64,000 nucleotides of DNA from Gracilaria gracilis (lineage: Eukaryota; Rhodophyta; Florideophyceae; Gracilariales; Gracilariaceae): the NCBI GenBank assembly GCA_030374805.1, contig JARGSG010000211.1, forward strand, positions 186,001 to 250,000. Direction: 5' to 3'. The position numbers were made by a program, and so were the translations under genes. The first letter of the stretch is position 1; the number at the start of each line of letters is the position of its first letter. Shown piece after piece: positions 11,628 through 23,934 of the stretch. A model generated the notes under the pieces. That model saw only the letters and a program-made list of their open reading frames with translations, was not told the DNA's origin and did no database searches.

Positions 11628-12981
11628 ACGGAGAGTTAGGGGGTGCGTTCTGTGATATCAAAATGTGAGTTGCTGTCTTTGCTTCTAAGTTAAGAGTGAG
11701 TTGGGTGGAACGCTAAGCAGTTTTATCTCTTGAGTTTCAATGGCTTACAGACCTCCATTAGGTCCTGAACTTACGACAGACTGTCTTTGACAGAACAGGG
11801 TTGGACCAAAGAACGCTCCGAGGGTTCAGCGGGAATAAAGTGGGGAACATTTGCCGTCCAAGTTTTAGAACGTTTTATGAAATGTTCATAGTCGTTTAAC
11901 GCAAAAAGAGAGCTTCAAACGACTAGAATTTGTGGTTCAGTGAGATCAAAGTCGGAGGGGATCTCAGATGAACCCTCCACTCTACATCAGTGCCACCCAA
12001 AACGACCGGGCTGCCACCGCAGCGCAAGTACGCCGCACACGTGTCTCGTTTGGCGCCCCAACGCCGCGCCGCAATTCAAACCGCGCCATACTTCACTCGA
12101 TCGCCACTCCGGCCACTGTTTCCGACGCCTTGCCGTAATTCACTCGATCGCCGCTCCGGCCGCTGCATCGGCCTGAGGTTGCCCCTCGCCACGGACGTGT
12201 CTCGTATGGCGCGACAACGACGCGCCGTAACTCACTCGATCGCCGCTCCCGCCGCTGCTTCGGCTCAGCATTGCTACTCGTCCACCCCCTGAATCGTCAC
12301 AGCTCTGGTGCCCGTCATTAGCGCTTTATAAAACGTTCCACCGCTACGGCGCATAACAAGCTTCACCGCCGTACCTCTGAGGCCGCATTTCCACGACAGC
12401 GGCTGCGTTCGATCGCTGATACACCGCCGCGCCAACAATACGGTCGCTGCTGTGTTCTCACGGCGATGCCACCATAACGGCTGCTGTGACGCTACTTTGG
12501 CAACATTTTTGAACGCTGTGGCTCTCACGCGGCTTCACCGCGATAGCGGCTGCGTTGGTGCGCGATAATGGCTGCTTCAAGAGCATAGAGTGAAACAAGA
12601 ACGACTGGTGAACGTTTGCCTCGATGCAGTCCATTTACGTTGCCAGTCGCTGTTGCACGCGTTCATTAACCCTGTACCGTAACTGACTGCGAGCCACCAA
12701 TATTCAAGAAGGTTGGTCGGCCTTCGGAGACATACTGACTAGAAACTTAGTGGGCCTTCGGAGACATACTGGACGCCAATTAGCTGGTATGATCTGTTTG
12801 CGGCTGTGCGTGGCTTGATGGATCGGTTGATTCGCAGCTTCGGACTGAACCCGCTTAGAATATCTAATTGAAACAGAAGACGGTAAGCCACTCGTTCCCT
12901 GCAAGGAATGGTGGTGGAAAGATTTACTAGATTTGTTCAGAGTTGCTAACATCTACTTCTCTAGCCAACCTTTGTGCAACC
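11628..12981. other. Non-coding interval with imperfect GC-rich repeats
   Basis: No gene recognised. Between about 12041 and 12275 there are diverged copies of two blocks: GTGTCTCGTWTGGCGC (two copies) and CACTCGATCGCCRCTCC (copies near 12094, 12141 and 12233). These look like an old local duplication. Confidence 0.4.
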
Positions 12982-13987
12982 TTAACCGGACATGCTTTCG
13001 GTGTCTGCGTGACCGTCGCCCTGCTCCAACACCTCCTTCTCCTCGGTTGCGGCTCCGCCATCCTGCTTTTCTGCGGTTATTCTCCGAACGGCGTACGTAA
13101 CAGGCTTTACTTTATGTTTTACCAGCCAACACTTCACACAGTGGTTGAATCTTTCATGGTAGTTTGTACGTTTCTTACAGTATGAACAGATAAATTTGAG
13201 CTTCTTGTCCACCATAACCACGTTCTTAGGATCATCTATGCGACGAACAAGGATTTTTCCAAGTCTCTCCTTCGGAGTGCTTTAGAAAGAAAACGACGCC
13301 ACGCGACAACTTGCATAACTTTGTACCCATACGGTTGATAAACTCTTATTCGCTGCTGAAGCCACTTTCACCCCCGTCCTTAAAATGCACGCATCGGGTG
13401 CTCCCCTCAGGGCTTAAATCCTTATACTTTCCAACTTTCACCGACTTATTGCACCCACAAAAACAACGAATGGCAACTGGGAAAAGCTTCGAGGTCACTA
13501 CCCGAATCCAGTGAGTCCCAGACTCGCTGGGAGCCACGTAAGTAGCCTTCACGTTTGTCGGGTTTTCATTGTTCGCAGGAGTATCGTCTGGCTGACTGCG
13601 TGCCACAACAGCGGAAGCAGCGACCACAAGAGTAGAAGTTCCATCCTCACCATCACCATCACCAGTGTAATGTCCTGCAGACGACGCATGTGCAGCATGG
13701 ACTTCATCAGAGAGATTTTCAGGGGAGGATTGTGCGGCGCTGTCAGCTTCACGGGACGCAGCATTAGAGCCTGCCCCTTGACGGGGGGAGGAGCGGACGA
13801 TTTCGTTGGCAGCGGAAGCTGCTGCACTTCGCGTTTGGTTGGAAGCGCGGGACTGAACAGCAGACGGGCTCGTAGCAGAAGATGAAGCTTGGGCTCGTCT
13901 GGGTTCGGGGAGACTGATTCCAGCACGAGAGGGAGAGTTTGTCTGACTATATTTAGAAGGATTCTTTCTTCTCGGTGCTTTCTTACC
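12982..13987 (-). pseudogene. Decayed Ser/Ala-rich protein with two Cys clusters, unknown function
   Basis: On the minus strand one frame opens right after a TAA (13988-13990) and runs 213 codons to 13346. It starts basic, becomes Ser/Ala/Gln-rich and probably disordered, and ends in a small folded-looking segment with CFCGCNKS and RCVHF. A second frame, 13257-12982, opens directly after another TAA and has FICSYCKK, then HCVKCW, a CxxC-x14-CxxC zinc-ribbon-like cluster, followed by a charged tail. The piece between (about 13258-13345) is also readable in the third frame. This could be one gene with frameshifts, or exons of one gene. No start codon and no family recognised. Confidence 0.35.
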
Positions 13988-14343
13988 TTATTTTTTACCT
14001 CGGCTTGACGGGTAGCGACATCCGTGCAACGTGCGAGCGTCGACGTGAGGCGCCTGCAAAGAGGGGGGGGGGGCGGGGTGGGTGGACTCCGCGTTGTCGA
14101 CTTGGCGCGCTGGAGCACGGCGCTGCCTTTGTACCATGCTGCAATATCTGTTGCAACAACGAAGCGAAGAACTGGTTGACGGTGAGAAACGGGTGAAACA
14201 GTAAACGAAGCTGGTGGAGTGCACCGATTGGCAAAGCAGTTCAGAGCTAAGATATTGTATATTTGTATACGAACTTTCATTCTCAGCGAAACGGTCACTA
14301 TAAACCCATCAAAATGTCAATTCATGAGAATATAATTCAGAAA

Positions 14344-15195
14344 TGTAGAGCAACGCCTTTGGCGGGAAAAAGGCAGGCTCACGAAGACGTTCGGAATCTT
14401 CCCCTCGACAAGGCAGCACAGAGAACGGAGCACTCCGGGAGTGACACAGCTAAGCCGGGTGTATATCCGAGGTCAAATCACCACGACAAGCGTCGGAGCG
14501 TTAGGCTGATTAGTAGTCGGTAGAGATCCACGTGTTCACACGGTCACGAGATGAGTCCTCGAAAGAGAGTAGCACGGCAACGACAAGGTGTCGGAAACGG
14601 GCCACTGAGAACAGGACAAAAAGGCAAACCCAAAAAGGGGAGAAATCAAACCACCAGAGTGGGGAAAAGAGGGAGAGAATAAAGCAAACCCAATACAGGG
14701 GCGATTATACGACAATAGGTCGGAACGAGGCACACAAATAGTGGTTGTACTCTGAGCGCCACAAGGGTGGGTAACTATACGTGAACAACGCAGTCGTCAC
14801 TCCACTTGGAGGTGAACAATCCGCGAAGGCGTGATAGTTAGAGCCAGAAGCCCTTGCTTGGGAAGGGGCAGTTTACTTGGGGGAGCGGTGCTCAACCCTC
14901 TAAGTACTGAGCTCTGCGCACCACTGACAGTGGGTGTGCCGGACAAAATATTCTATAAAATATCTAAGTAAATACAGCAGTGCTGGGTGCACTGCCTCTG
15001 GCATGTTCGTGCTACACGTGTGCTATTCACACCCGCTAAGCGGCGCCTCGAGCCGTTCAATCCACGTGAACATGTGTGTAAATTACCCCAGCGAGGCGAC
15101 ACGCTAATAGCGGTGTAGCTCATATATATCTACTAATGCATGATGCGGAAAAAAACTAAATACTTCAAATCGCCTCCAAGGAATGTTGTCCTTCA
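14344..15195 (-). repeat. 3' LTR of chromovirus A
   Basis: 852 bp, bounded on the plus strand by TGTAGAGCAACGCC at the left and TGTTGTCCTTCA at the right. It matches 23935-24563 joined to 35126-35353 along its whole length. Confidence 0.92.
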
Positions 15196-15208
15196 TATCC
15201 CTCTCCTT
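15196..15208 (-). other. Polypurine tract of chromovirus A
   Basis: On the minus strand AAGGAGAGGGATA abuts the 3' LTR, where plus-strand DNA synthesis is primed in LTR retrotransposons. The equivalent place in element B carries a similar G-rich tract. Confidence 0.7.
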
Positions 15209-16453
15209 AAGAGTGAGCCACGCCGTCGCGATGGAGCGTCGAACTCCCAACCTTGGGCATAAAAGCGCGTCCCCAAAGTCTTCGGATTCCATCTCGCCTC
15301 GCGAAGATCAAGTCAATACCACTCGACAGTGCCAACCTCGCTTTCGCGACCACCATTCCTGTTTACCACAGTGTGCTTCGCTCTGTCGCCGTCCGCTTCC
15401 TGTTTCCAGGTCCATGAACCTCGGCGTGGTATAACTGATTCGAGTCTAAGTCGCTCCACGAAGGCGGTTCTCAAATTTCTTTGAATCTCCCTCGATATGA
15501 GGTGTTGCGACCCCCAGCCAAGTAGAAGAACCATTGCAGTCACACGGGTCCGCGGTACATAGCCCTGAGAAGGTGCGCAGCTTGTTTCGAGATCGATTTC
15601 GTCACGCTTGAAGCGGTTCCCTCCACTCTGCAGCACAAAATCAGGGTGTGTTACAGTACTGCTTCTTCAAAGTCGGATAACGTTCGAACCAGTACAGCTG
15701 TGAAGAAACCTGATACATTGTAGAACTTCTAAGACCCAGAGCTTTCATTTGAGACCAAGATTGTTGGGATTGAACACCATTGAATGGGAAAGCGCAGTCC
15801 ATTTCAGTTCACCGAAATGCAGTCTAAAAGTAGAATCCCGAACTGAAACGGCGCCATAACTCCGAAGGTCTTCGAGATAATTGATTTAAGTCTTCACCAA
15901 ACAGTTTATAAAGGCCCAGAATAACCTGGTGACGGCCGGTTAAGGAAAGGGATTGAAACCCACCGAGTTACGGGTATTGCGCAGAAGGCCTCCAGAAAAT
16001 ACTGCAGCAGGAAGATACTCGAGATCGAGAATCGAGAACCATTACCAGACACGACTGGCAATCAATGCCAACGCATTATGCAGATACTTTGAAGACCGTA
16101 AGAGCGTGTTAACACCGAACTACTTTGCAGTAGGCGGTGACGAACATGGTTGAACATAGGAAACTGAATTTCCGCCAGGGGCGTGTACAAGACAAACGGT
16201 ATTCTCACCGGTAAATCAACGTGTGCGCACGGAAACAGCGCACCCTTCTGAAGGAAAACCCCATGCACACGTGGTCATGATAAGAACAGTGAACCAGCGA
16301 GCTGGGAGGGAACATTTCAGGATAATTAATCCGAAACCAAAACTTGGGCGACCGAATACGACACAAATCGGACTACGATCACAAAAGCAAATCTACACTT
16401 CATCTTCATCCACTTCCTTCTAGATGAGCTAGCTTCTTCCTCTTCGGGGCGTG
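15209..16453 (-). other. 3' untranslated region of chromovirus A
   Basis: About 1.2 kb between the chromodomain stop and the polypurine tract without a convincing coding frame. Short blocks such as CTGAAACGGCGCCATAACT recur, diverged, in the same place in element B (near 25995), which supports a shared non-coding 3' region. Confidence 0.5.
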
Positions 16454-17077
16454 TTATCCCACTTGGACGTTGCCAATTGTCGCCGGGAGACCCGTGAAAG
16501 TACTCCGATGGTACTGCACCACTTTCGATCGTGGGAGATGCTCGATTGGCTCATCCGAGTCAGCCTCGGGTCCGTAGCCGTACCAACGTACGAGATACTG
16601 TATGTACCCCAGCGGGTGGTATGAGTGTTTCACTATGTGGTCGACTACGAACTCCTGTCGGAAGACATCCCGGCCTTGCCGTGTGATTACGACATCCTGC
16701 TTCGGAGAGCTCTCCGGTGGCTTCGCCGTGTGTGGCACTGCGTCGTTGTTCCGGTTAGACCGTGTTGTGTCCGACAAGGTCGGTGAAACTGCTCCTTCGC
16801 GGTGTGTTCCCCCACTTGGGTCGATTGTCAGGCGTCTCGCGGTGTCGGTGTTCCCGATTCCTTGGTTTGGTAGAGTTCCTTCTCCGGCGGGAGTCCCAAG
16901 TGGGCGTACCGCAAGTTTGCGTGGTAGCAACCGTTTCGGCGGAGTTGTGTGTGGCGTCGAACGCGCTCGCGTCAACGGTAACCCTGATTGAACCGGCCTC
17001 GCCGTAGTGGCACGTGACGTTGTCAACGGGTGAGCGTCATTGGTCTGCGCCGTGACGTGTTCCGCCTCCGTATGCAC
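16454..17077 (-). pseudogene. Chromovirus A C-terminal chromodomain
   Basis: 207 codons. The first ~125 residues are Thr/Pro/Arg-rich linker. The last ~80 form a chromodomain: EFVVDHIVKH, then YLVRWYGYGPEAD, EPIEHLPRSKVVQY. Chromodomains at the end of integrase bind modified histones and steer insertion into heterochromatin in chromoviruses such as MAGGY and Tf1-type relatives. The aromatic positions (Y, W, Y) are present. It is out of frame with the upstream integrase tail (17151-17957), the shift lying near 17100. Confidence 0.8.
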
Positions 17078-17150
17078 GGGAGGTGTCAGCTCGGTTTGTC
17101 GACGTGGTTCGCTCGCTGAGCTGATCTCCCTTACAGGTGTAGTCCGTGTG

Positions 17151-18746
17151 CTACGGTTGGCACCTCTCTGCTGGGCAATTAAGCGTCGTGTTCACGGTGT
17201 GGTTCTCCTCAAGCGTGTTGGGCGACTTAGTGTCCGACGACTCTTCTCCGTCTTTGACATGCGAGCTCAACGGCGCCTTAGGCGGTATTTCCACTCCGAT
17301 CTGCGACGTAGTCACTCCAGGCGCGCTATGAGGCGTAGGCAACGTCTTTGCCGGTAACGACTGAGTCTCCTCGGTCCTGTCCCGCACGGCGGTAGTGTCT
17401 GGTGACGATTCCGCTTCTGCGTTGATGCGCAGCGACCTTGACGAGACGTCGGGCTTCCGAGAGGGCTTTGATTGCGCATTAGCGGTGTCACTCTGCCGTG
17501 TCACACGGTGTTCCTCACGCGACAGCGCGGAAGCATGACGATTAACGAGTCCCTCCCCCTCCTTAGATGGAGAGACATGGAGAGTGGGTGTCAACGCGCC
17601 AAGGCGACGAATAATTACGCCAGGCGGTGGGGATTCAGACAGCGAAGCACCAGGGCGCGTAGAGTCCGATAACATCGGCAAATCCGAGAGTCCCCTACTT
17701 GGGTGTGGTACCTCTTTAGGGCGGTCGATCGGGGGTGGGTCCGGTGTGTCCGTAGTGTTCGTTTCCGCTTCTGCGGTAGAATGTTCACTTGATGAGTCGC
17801 TTCCCGCAGGCGGGGGTGCAAAAACCACGCGATCGCGGGAAATGCGTTCGTGTTGCTGACCCATCTCCACTACGACAGTGTCGGATTTCACTGCAATTGT
17901 CTTGAAGAGACCGTCAGCGACGGGTGAGAGCTTGTGGCGTTTCTCCTTGCCTGGGTTTCAATACTCCTTACGGATGAAAACATAGTCACCTTCTTTAAGG
18001 GCGGGTGGTCTTCGAGGGGCTCGCTGATCGAAATCACGCTTATATGCGGCTTGTGACCGTGCCATTGACCGTTGTGCTGCAGGGACCAGCTTGGTAAGCC
18101 ATGTCTTTCCGGTTTCCCTGTATCCCTTCGTCGAAGGAAATTGATCAAGCGTTGGCTGTGCTTTGAGCGCCACGGGCGGCGGGGTGCGAGACAGAACCAA
18201 TTCAAATGGAGTCAATCCCGTAGTACGGTGTACCTGAGTGTTGTATGCGAATGTCAGCGCATCGGTGAGCAGGTCCCACGTGGTGGGGTGATCGGCTATG
18301 TATGAACGGAGTGATGCTAACAGCGTCCGGTTAAACCGTTCAGCCTGCCAATTACACTGGGGGTGGTAGGTTGTCGTGAAGAGATTCTTGACATCCAGAA
18401 CCCTGCATACATCCCCGAAGAACCGGGAGGCAAACTGTTTCCCGTTGTCGGAGAGTAGATTCACCGGTGGACCGTAGATGAATGGCCAATGGGTAACGAA
18501 TGCTTGCGCAACCGTCAGTGACATGATTCTCTGTAAGGGTACGATACGAACGAGCTTCGAAAAACGATCCGTGATCACGAGTAGAAATTTGTTACGCAGC
18601 TTAGTAGCGAGGAAGGGTCCCAAATATCGAAAGCTATGAATTCCAGGGGCGCCCTTTCGGGGAAGAGATTCAACTTCGTCGCATGTCGGCGAAGCTTGAC
18701 GCGATTCCGAGCACACTCGGGGCAGAACCGCATAGTTGCGTAGCAA
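17151..18746 (-). pseudogene. Chromovirus A integrase core, GPY/F-like module and linker
   Basis: This frame carries the integrase DDE core: a first Asp in TDRFSKLVRIV, second in LLSDNGKQF and the Glu in NWQAERFNRTLL. The usual YHPQTNGQ is YHPQCNWQ here, so the turn before the Glu is mutated. A module ending HERISRDRVVF follows, like the region after the core in element B. A TGA at 17958-17960 interrupts it. The rest (17891-17151) is a Ser/Pro/Thr-rich, probably disordered linker. The frame differs from the RT-RNase H frame upstream; the shift lies near 18640. Confidence 0.8.
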
Positions 18747-20545
18747 TCCACAGCCATTGCTGGCCAGTAGAATTTCCTTCGCAATGTAAGGTACAGTTTC
18801 CGTCCTCCGACATGGCCACTAAGTTTGGCATAGTGTGATAAGTGTAACACCCGAGATTGTAGGGCGTGTGGCACCACGATTTGTGGGTTTCCAGTTACCG
18901 TGCGAACGAGATATCCAATATCATTCACCCGAAAGGGAAGATCACCTCCTCCATTGAGTTGCGCCCGAATCTTCGTGCAGTAGAGATCGCTGAACTGTTC
19001 CCTAACCATCTCCTCCGTTGTAACGGGTACGAAGTTCCCTGGTAGGGGGTTCGCACTTTCGCTGACAGCGAGTAGGTCATCCAGTTCCTGGTCAAAATCC
19101 AGTTCGTCTGGCCATTCCTCTTCGATATCATCCATTTCACCTGCGGTGTAGTCGTCAACTGCGAAGCAGGGTATTTCCTCGTCATCGATGGCTAACGCTT
19201 CCCCTGTGGTGGGTAGGCGAGAAAAGGCGTCGGTTTGTGTATTGTTGGCGCCCTTCTTGTAGGCGACGTCGAAGTCGAACTCTGCAAGACGCAGTCTCCA
19301 ACGCATTAAGCGGCCTGAAGGCTTTGATATGGAGAGTAGCCATCTCAATGATGAGTGATCCGTGTAAACGGTGAAATGAGCACCCATGAGGTAGGGGCGT
19401 AGTGTGCATAACGCCCACACTAATGCAAGACATTCCTTCTCGGAGACGGAGTAATTATTCTCATGCACGTTTAACGAACGGGACCAGTACCCAATTGGCT
19501 TGCGTTCCCTCTCTGGGGTGGCTTGAAACAAGGCGCAGCCTACCTGATAGTCACTAGAATCCGTGTCCACGGTATATGAAAGTCCCGGTTTCGGTAGTGA
19601 CAATACTGGTGCCGTGGTTACAGCCTCTTTGAGAGAGTTAAAGGCTTCCGTCTGAGTAGACGTGAATGGGTCCAACTTAGGCGGTTGACCCTTCCGCAGG
19701 AGCGCGTTGAGAGGTGCCGCAATGTCCGCGAAGTTGGGAATAAACCGTCTATAGACGTTGACTAATCCTAGAAAGGATCTCAGTTCAGTCTGGGTAGTCG
19801 GTTCCGTGGCCTGTTTCAGCGACTTCACACGAGCTTCCTCGATCATGACACGTCCTGGACGGATTATGTGACCCAGATACTTGACAGTATCCGTGAAGAA
19901 TTTGCATCTCCTCAGCTTGAGTGTCACTCCGGCGTCCCGTAACGTGGCCATTATGTCTCTCACATGTGTGAGGTGATCATCCAGGTTATCTGAGAATACA
20001 ATGACGTCGTCAAGGTAGACGAGACAAGTACGCCACTTGAAGCGGGCCAGTAGGATATCAATAGCGCGCTGAAAAGTAGCGGGAGCATTTGTTAAACCAA
20101 TGGGCATCCGTTTAAAACGGTTGAGGCCAGAATGGCACACAAACGCTGTCTTGTCCTGATCTTCCTTTCTCACTGGAACCTGCCAGTATCCCCAGTTAGC
20201 ATTCAATGCCGTGAATACTGTAGCATTTCCGAGAGAATCGATGTATTCATCCATACGTGGAATAGGGTACACGTCCTTGACGGTTAGAGCGTTTAGACGA
20301 CGATAGTCGAAACAGAAGCGCCAGGAACGATCCGGTTTCGGAGCCAGTACCACTGGTGATTCCCACGGCGAATGTGCTGGTTCTATAACTCCTGCACGGA
20401 GCATCTGGTCCACCTGAATTTGCTCCTCTTCTCTGGCCTTGGGCCCTGCCCTGTACGGATGTTGGGCTACTGGCCGTTCCGTGGTACTTATCCCTCCGAG
20501 AGAACCATCCCACATTGTGGTGAATTCACGTAACAAATGGCGCAC
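18575..20545 (-). pseudogene. Chromovirus A reverse transcriptase, RNase H and integrase zinc finger
   Basis: 656 codons. The RT has FCFDYRRLNALT, FKRMPIGLTNAPATFQ and the catalytic CLVYLDDVIVFSDN box (YLDD). The Gypsy-type RNase H follows with YTVDTDSSDYQVG, the YSVSEKECLALVWAL Glu motif and YTDHSSLRWLL. The integrase HHCC finger is visible as HLSHYAKLSGHVGG, then C-PEC. The domain order RT-RNase H-integrase defines Ty3/Gypsy. A TAA (20546-20548) precedes it in frame, so the polyprotein is broken between the linker and RT; it ends by a frameshift just inside the integrase core. Confidence 0.88.
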
Positions 20546-21691
20546 TTATTTGCGGTGTGTCTCCGGAACATGTCCGAGGTCGAGTTCTTCCAATTCCTTC
20601 ACTGGGTCCAATTGGTCGTAACTCGTGGGAACGCGTGTCTTCTCTGTCTTAACAGGTTGCTGACCCGAGAGACTTGGCGACGGAGAGGAATGAGATTCAG
20701 ACTCCTCCCCCTCCTTAGATTGAACGATTCCGAACACATTGGCAGCAGTCATCTTCGTCGGTACCAACGCAGTTGGATGCGGCATGACCGAGCCAATCAC
20801 TTGGTTTTTCACCAGATACTTGGTTGTTTTGCCTAGATTGGCTATCAACACGTAAAACGGATTATCCGGTTCCACCTGGACCACTCCATTAGCAATGGCA
20901 AGAGAGTATTTATCATACAAAGACGGCAATGGCTAGACGATTCGTAAACCGTGTTGACGGGAATTCACCTGTACCCAGACTTGAGACTCTGGAGGCACGC
21001 GTGTCGCGGAGGCAACACGAAGCTTCGTAGATTCCCGAGAACTCGGTGGCGCTTCCTGTGCCGCAGGTAGAGGTACATGCTTCTTGGAGGCATGCCTCTA
21101 AGGAAGACGAACAATCGGCACGGACGAACCATCTTTCATTTCAACACGCCTCTGGCGGGGCCTAATGGCATCGGCAAAGCGGTCGCAAAAGTCACAACCC
21201 AGAATGACTGGGGCGGTCAGGGACCGACAAACGACAAAGTCGAGCTTCACCACGCATGAGCCCAAGCAGATTACCAACCCGATGTCTCCTACTGTTGACA
21301 ACGGGTTGTTATTCGCGTCAGCGACGTCAGGAATGTCGCCACGGCGAATGTGTGACTGCAAGGCTGGTGGCAATGCTGTCTCAACAATGAAGTTTGGACC
21401 TGCGCCTGTATCTAATACAGTGAGATAACGCACCATAAACTGGGGTGAAAGGCCAAGGTCGGCATAGACCTTGTAATTGCGCTTGGCCATCACCATAACT
21501 CTATCCGGAAACCGGTTATTTCTTACCAGTATCCACGGTCGACGAAGAACACCAAGATGTTCTGAGTTCACGTCTTCGACGGCCTGTTTCCTCGAGAGGA
21601 TTCGGACCTGGGAGCGAGGCAGGGACGCCTCGGGCGCCTTCAGCCTCAACTCTGAGGGCGCCTCTCCAAGAGAGGAGACTCCCACAGTTAG
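20546..21691 (-). pseudogene. Chromovirus A protease and protease-RT linker
   Basis: The pol frame begins at base 21691, one base back from gag, consistent with -1 frameshifting. It has an aspartic protease with VLDTGAGPNFI (catalytic DTGA) and an ILGCDFCDRF strand where retropepsins have ILG. A TAG at 21098-21100 and another at 20933-20935 interrupt the frame without shifting it; a TAA at 20546-20548 follows. The linker keeps KYLVKNQVIGSVMPHP and LEELDLGHVPE, both conserved in element B. Retropepsin would cut Gag-Pol inside the virus-like particle. Confidence 0.8.
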
Positions 21692-21697
21692 TTTTTT
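21688..21697 (-). other. Gag-pol -1 ribosomal frameshift site in chromovirus A
   Basis: On the minus strand gag ends A-AAA-AAC-TAA, a canonical -1 slippery heptamer directly followed by the gag stop. Slipping back one base places the ribosome in CTA-ACT-GTG, which is exactly the frame of the protease ORF. In element B the same position reads GGGAAGC-TAA: the same gag/pol overlap but no slippery run. Confidence 0.65.
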
Positions 21698-23670
21698 TTA
21701 GCAGATTCCGCCTGAGGCGTATGCTCAGTGTTCTGAACCATTGATGCCTGGACACCAGCGGCAGAAGCGTCCGCAGTAGTGGTTGAATTTTTCTCGAGAG
21801 GGGTACGGGGGTGAGAGGTCACCATGTTCTGGGCAATCAAAGCCGCAATTGTGCGTGGAATATTAATCTTCGCGCGGATGTACGATGCCATCGGAACAGA
21901 AGCCTTCTCCTTAGGTGAGAGGGATTCGTAGTTGGCAATGACTTGTGCCCATTCACGCATGGTTAAAATGCACTGCGGAGAAGTATGCCCTCGCGTATAG
22001 CAGAGGTGACAGATCAATCCCACAATGGCATTGACATTCCGAGTATTCGAGAATCGCACCGCTGGGCGGGAAATTTGCCAGCCAGGCCGTGAAGCCCGGG
22101 TTCCACCGTTCTCATATGGCAGTCGAGGCGGTCGAACTCGGTTCGAATCTGCATACAGCAGTGTATTGTCCGGGGCCGTTTGAAACGAGGCCTCCGTGGT
22201 TGAGGGAAGCTCCGCTGTCGGGATTGAAAGCACGTCGCTACGGGCAAAGTGCACCTGATCATACTCCTTATTGGAGTGTTCCTCAGCCAGCATTGACACC
22301 GACGGGGTTCCCGATTCCAACATCAACGCTTTAGCGGACTTCAACCGGGTATCCGGGATTCGTGCGCGTTGCGCATCGCCTTCGGCGCGTGCATACTGCA
22401 CCACTTCCAAGTACGTAAGCTTACGATTTTCTTCACGGCGACGGGCCACTAGGGTCCGTATAGCCGGGTCTAGTCCATCAACGAACATGGTACAACGCTC
22501 TTGAGCGGAATAAACATTGCCACAACGGTGAAAGGCCTTATTCAGGCGCACCGAGTAATCGGTTTCCGTTTCGCCGGGGCGTTGTTTGGTGTCCCTCAGA
22601 GCAAGGATAGCCGACTGAATGGCGGTACCAGTGGCATAGGACCTCAGTAGATACTGAACTGCTTCAGGCCAGCAAGTAACCCCTCCCTCAGAGGCGCGCG
22701 ATGAACCTCTTACAGAGTTGTACTGATCTTCCGCAAGTCCGCGTAGAAAATAGTGCAGCGCGACCAACGCCTGTCCTTCATTCATCCCAAGGATGTCGGC
22801 TTCCGCTACAAAGCGTGATAGAAAATCCAACACCAAGATGGGATCATCGCCTGTAAACAGTTGATTACGGAGCGACAGCTGCATTCTTTTGATACAGTCT
22901 TTGACCTTTCCCGTCCCACGGGGAGTTCTATCCAATCAGAAGTCCTCCAAACGGTAATACCGGTATGACAACAGCTTCTTGTAGAGCAGATTGGTAGGCC
23001 TCAATTTTTTTAATCCGGAGTGCTTTCTTCCCTTCGAGCGGGCGCGTATCACACCTTGGGTGGCTGGTGACCGCTTTGAGCGTGACGAACGCTCAAGAGA
23101 GGCTTCTTCTACCGACGAGTCGGACGAAGCAGACCCGGTTGACCGGCGAGAAGAAAGAGAAGATGCTGACGAATCAGAGTCGTAGTTCTTCCGCGCTCTG
23201 CGTGCTTTGGATTCACTGACCTTCTTGTCACGGTGTGAAACAGCAACCAGCTCAGCCGTGCCATGGGCTCCAACCAGGACGGTTTGTTCCACCGTTTCTA
23301 GACGGTCGCGGAGGCGAGTAAACTTCTCAGCCACGTCCTTCAGGAAATTAGCCGGTCCTCCGAAAGCTTCCAAGAGGGAGTTGACATCACCACGCAATAC
23401 GCGGAGATCCTTAGAAAAGTCCTGCGAAGCAGTGTCATCCACCTTCTTTCGAAGTAGCGACAACTCCTTAGCAAGGGTAGCATGGGCAGCCCGCGTGGAG
23501 CAGAGCTGCTCTTTCACAGTTAAGTGGGGGATGTCATTGACATTAGCCCTCAGAGGTGCCTCAGAGGCGGGACCAGCAACGGCAGGAGCCGGTCCATCAC
23601 CTCGATGAGGGTTGATCAACGACTTGGGCGGAAGTAGAGTGGTCGTCGGCACAGCTTCAGTAGCCGGCAT
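21688..23670 (-). pseudogene. Chromovirus A Gag
   Basis: One frame from an ATG at 23670 to a TAA at 21688, interrupted only by a TGA at 22936-22938 (element B has a Ser codon there). Order: a low-complexity start, a coiled-coil-like segment, a Ser/Arg-rich stretch, then the retrotransposon gag fold (VLDFLSRFVAEADILGMNE, then FVDGLDPAIRTLV) and near the end a CCHC zinc knuckle, CHLCYTRGHTSPQC. Gag forms the virus-like particle; the knuckle binds the genomic RNA. About 660 codons in all. Confidence 0.85.
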
Positions 23671-23914
23671 CCCTTCGCTCCGGAACCGTGAACGGGTGGG
23701 GATCCATTACGGAAGTGGCGGATCCGATCTTCCAGTCTGACTGCGTGTCTTCGGACGATCTGACAGAGTCATGACCAGAACAACCGTACAACGGGATAAT
23801 CGACAGCCAATCGGCTGGGACTTCCAATGAACTTCCAAATGGAGACAAGGGCAAAAAAAACTAACCTCGCCACGAGTGAATTCACGAGTGAATCTTCCGA
23901 CAAAAACTAATCGT

Positions 23915-23932
23915 TTCTAAGTCGGGAGACCA
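23915..23932 (-). other. Primer-binding site of chromovirus A
   Basis: Two bases inside the 5' LTR the minus strand reads TGGTCTCCCGACTTAGAA. Its complement ends TCGGGAGACCA, the form of a tRNA acceptor stem with discriminator A and CCA. Yeast tRNA-Tyr ends CCGGGAGACCA, so a tRNA-Tyr-like primer is a reasonable guess. Confidence 0.7.
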
Positions 23933-23934
23933 CT

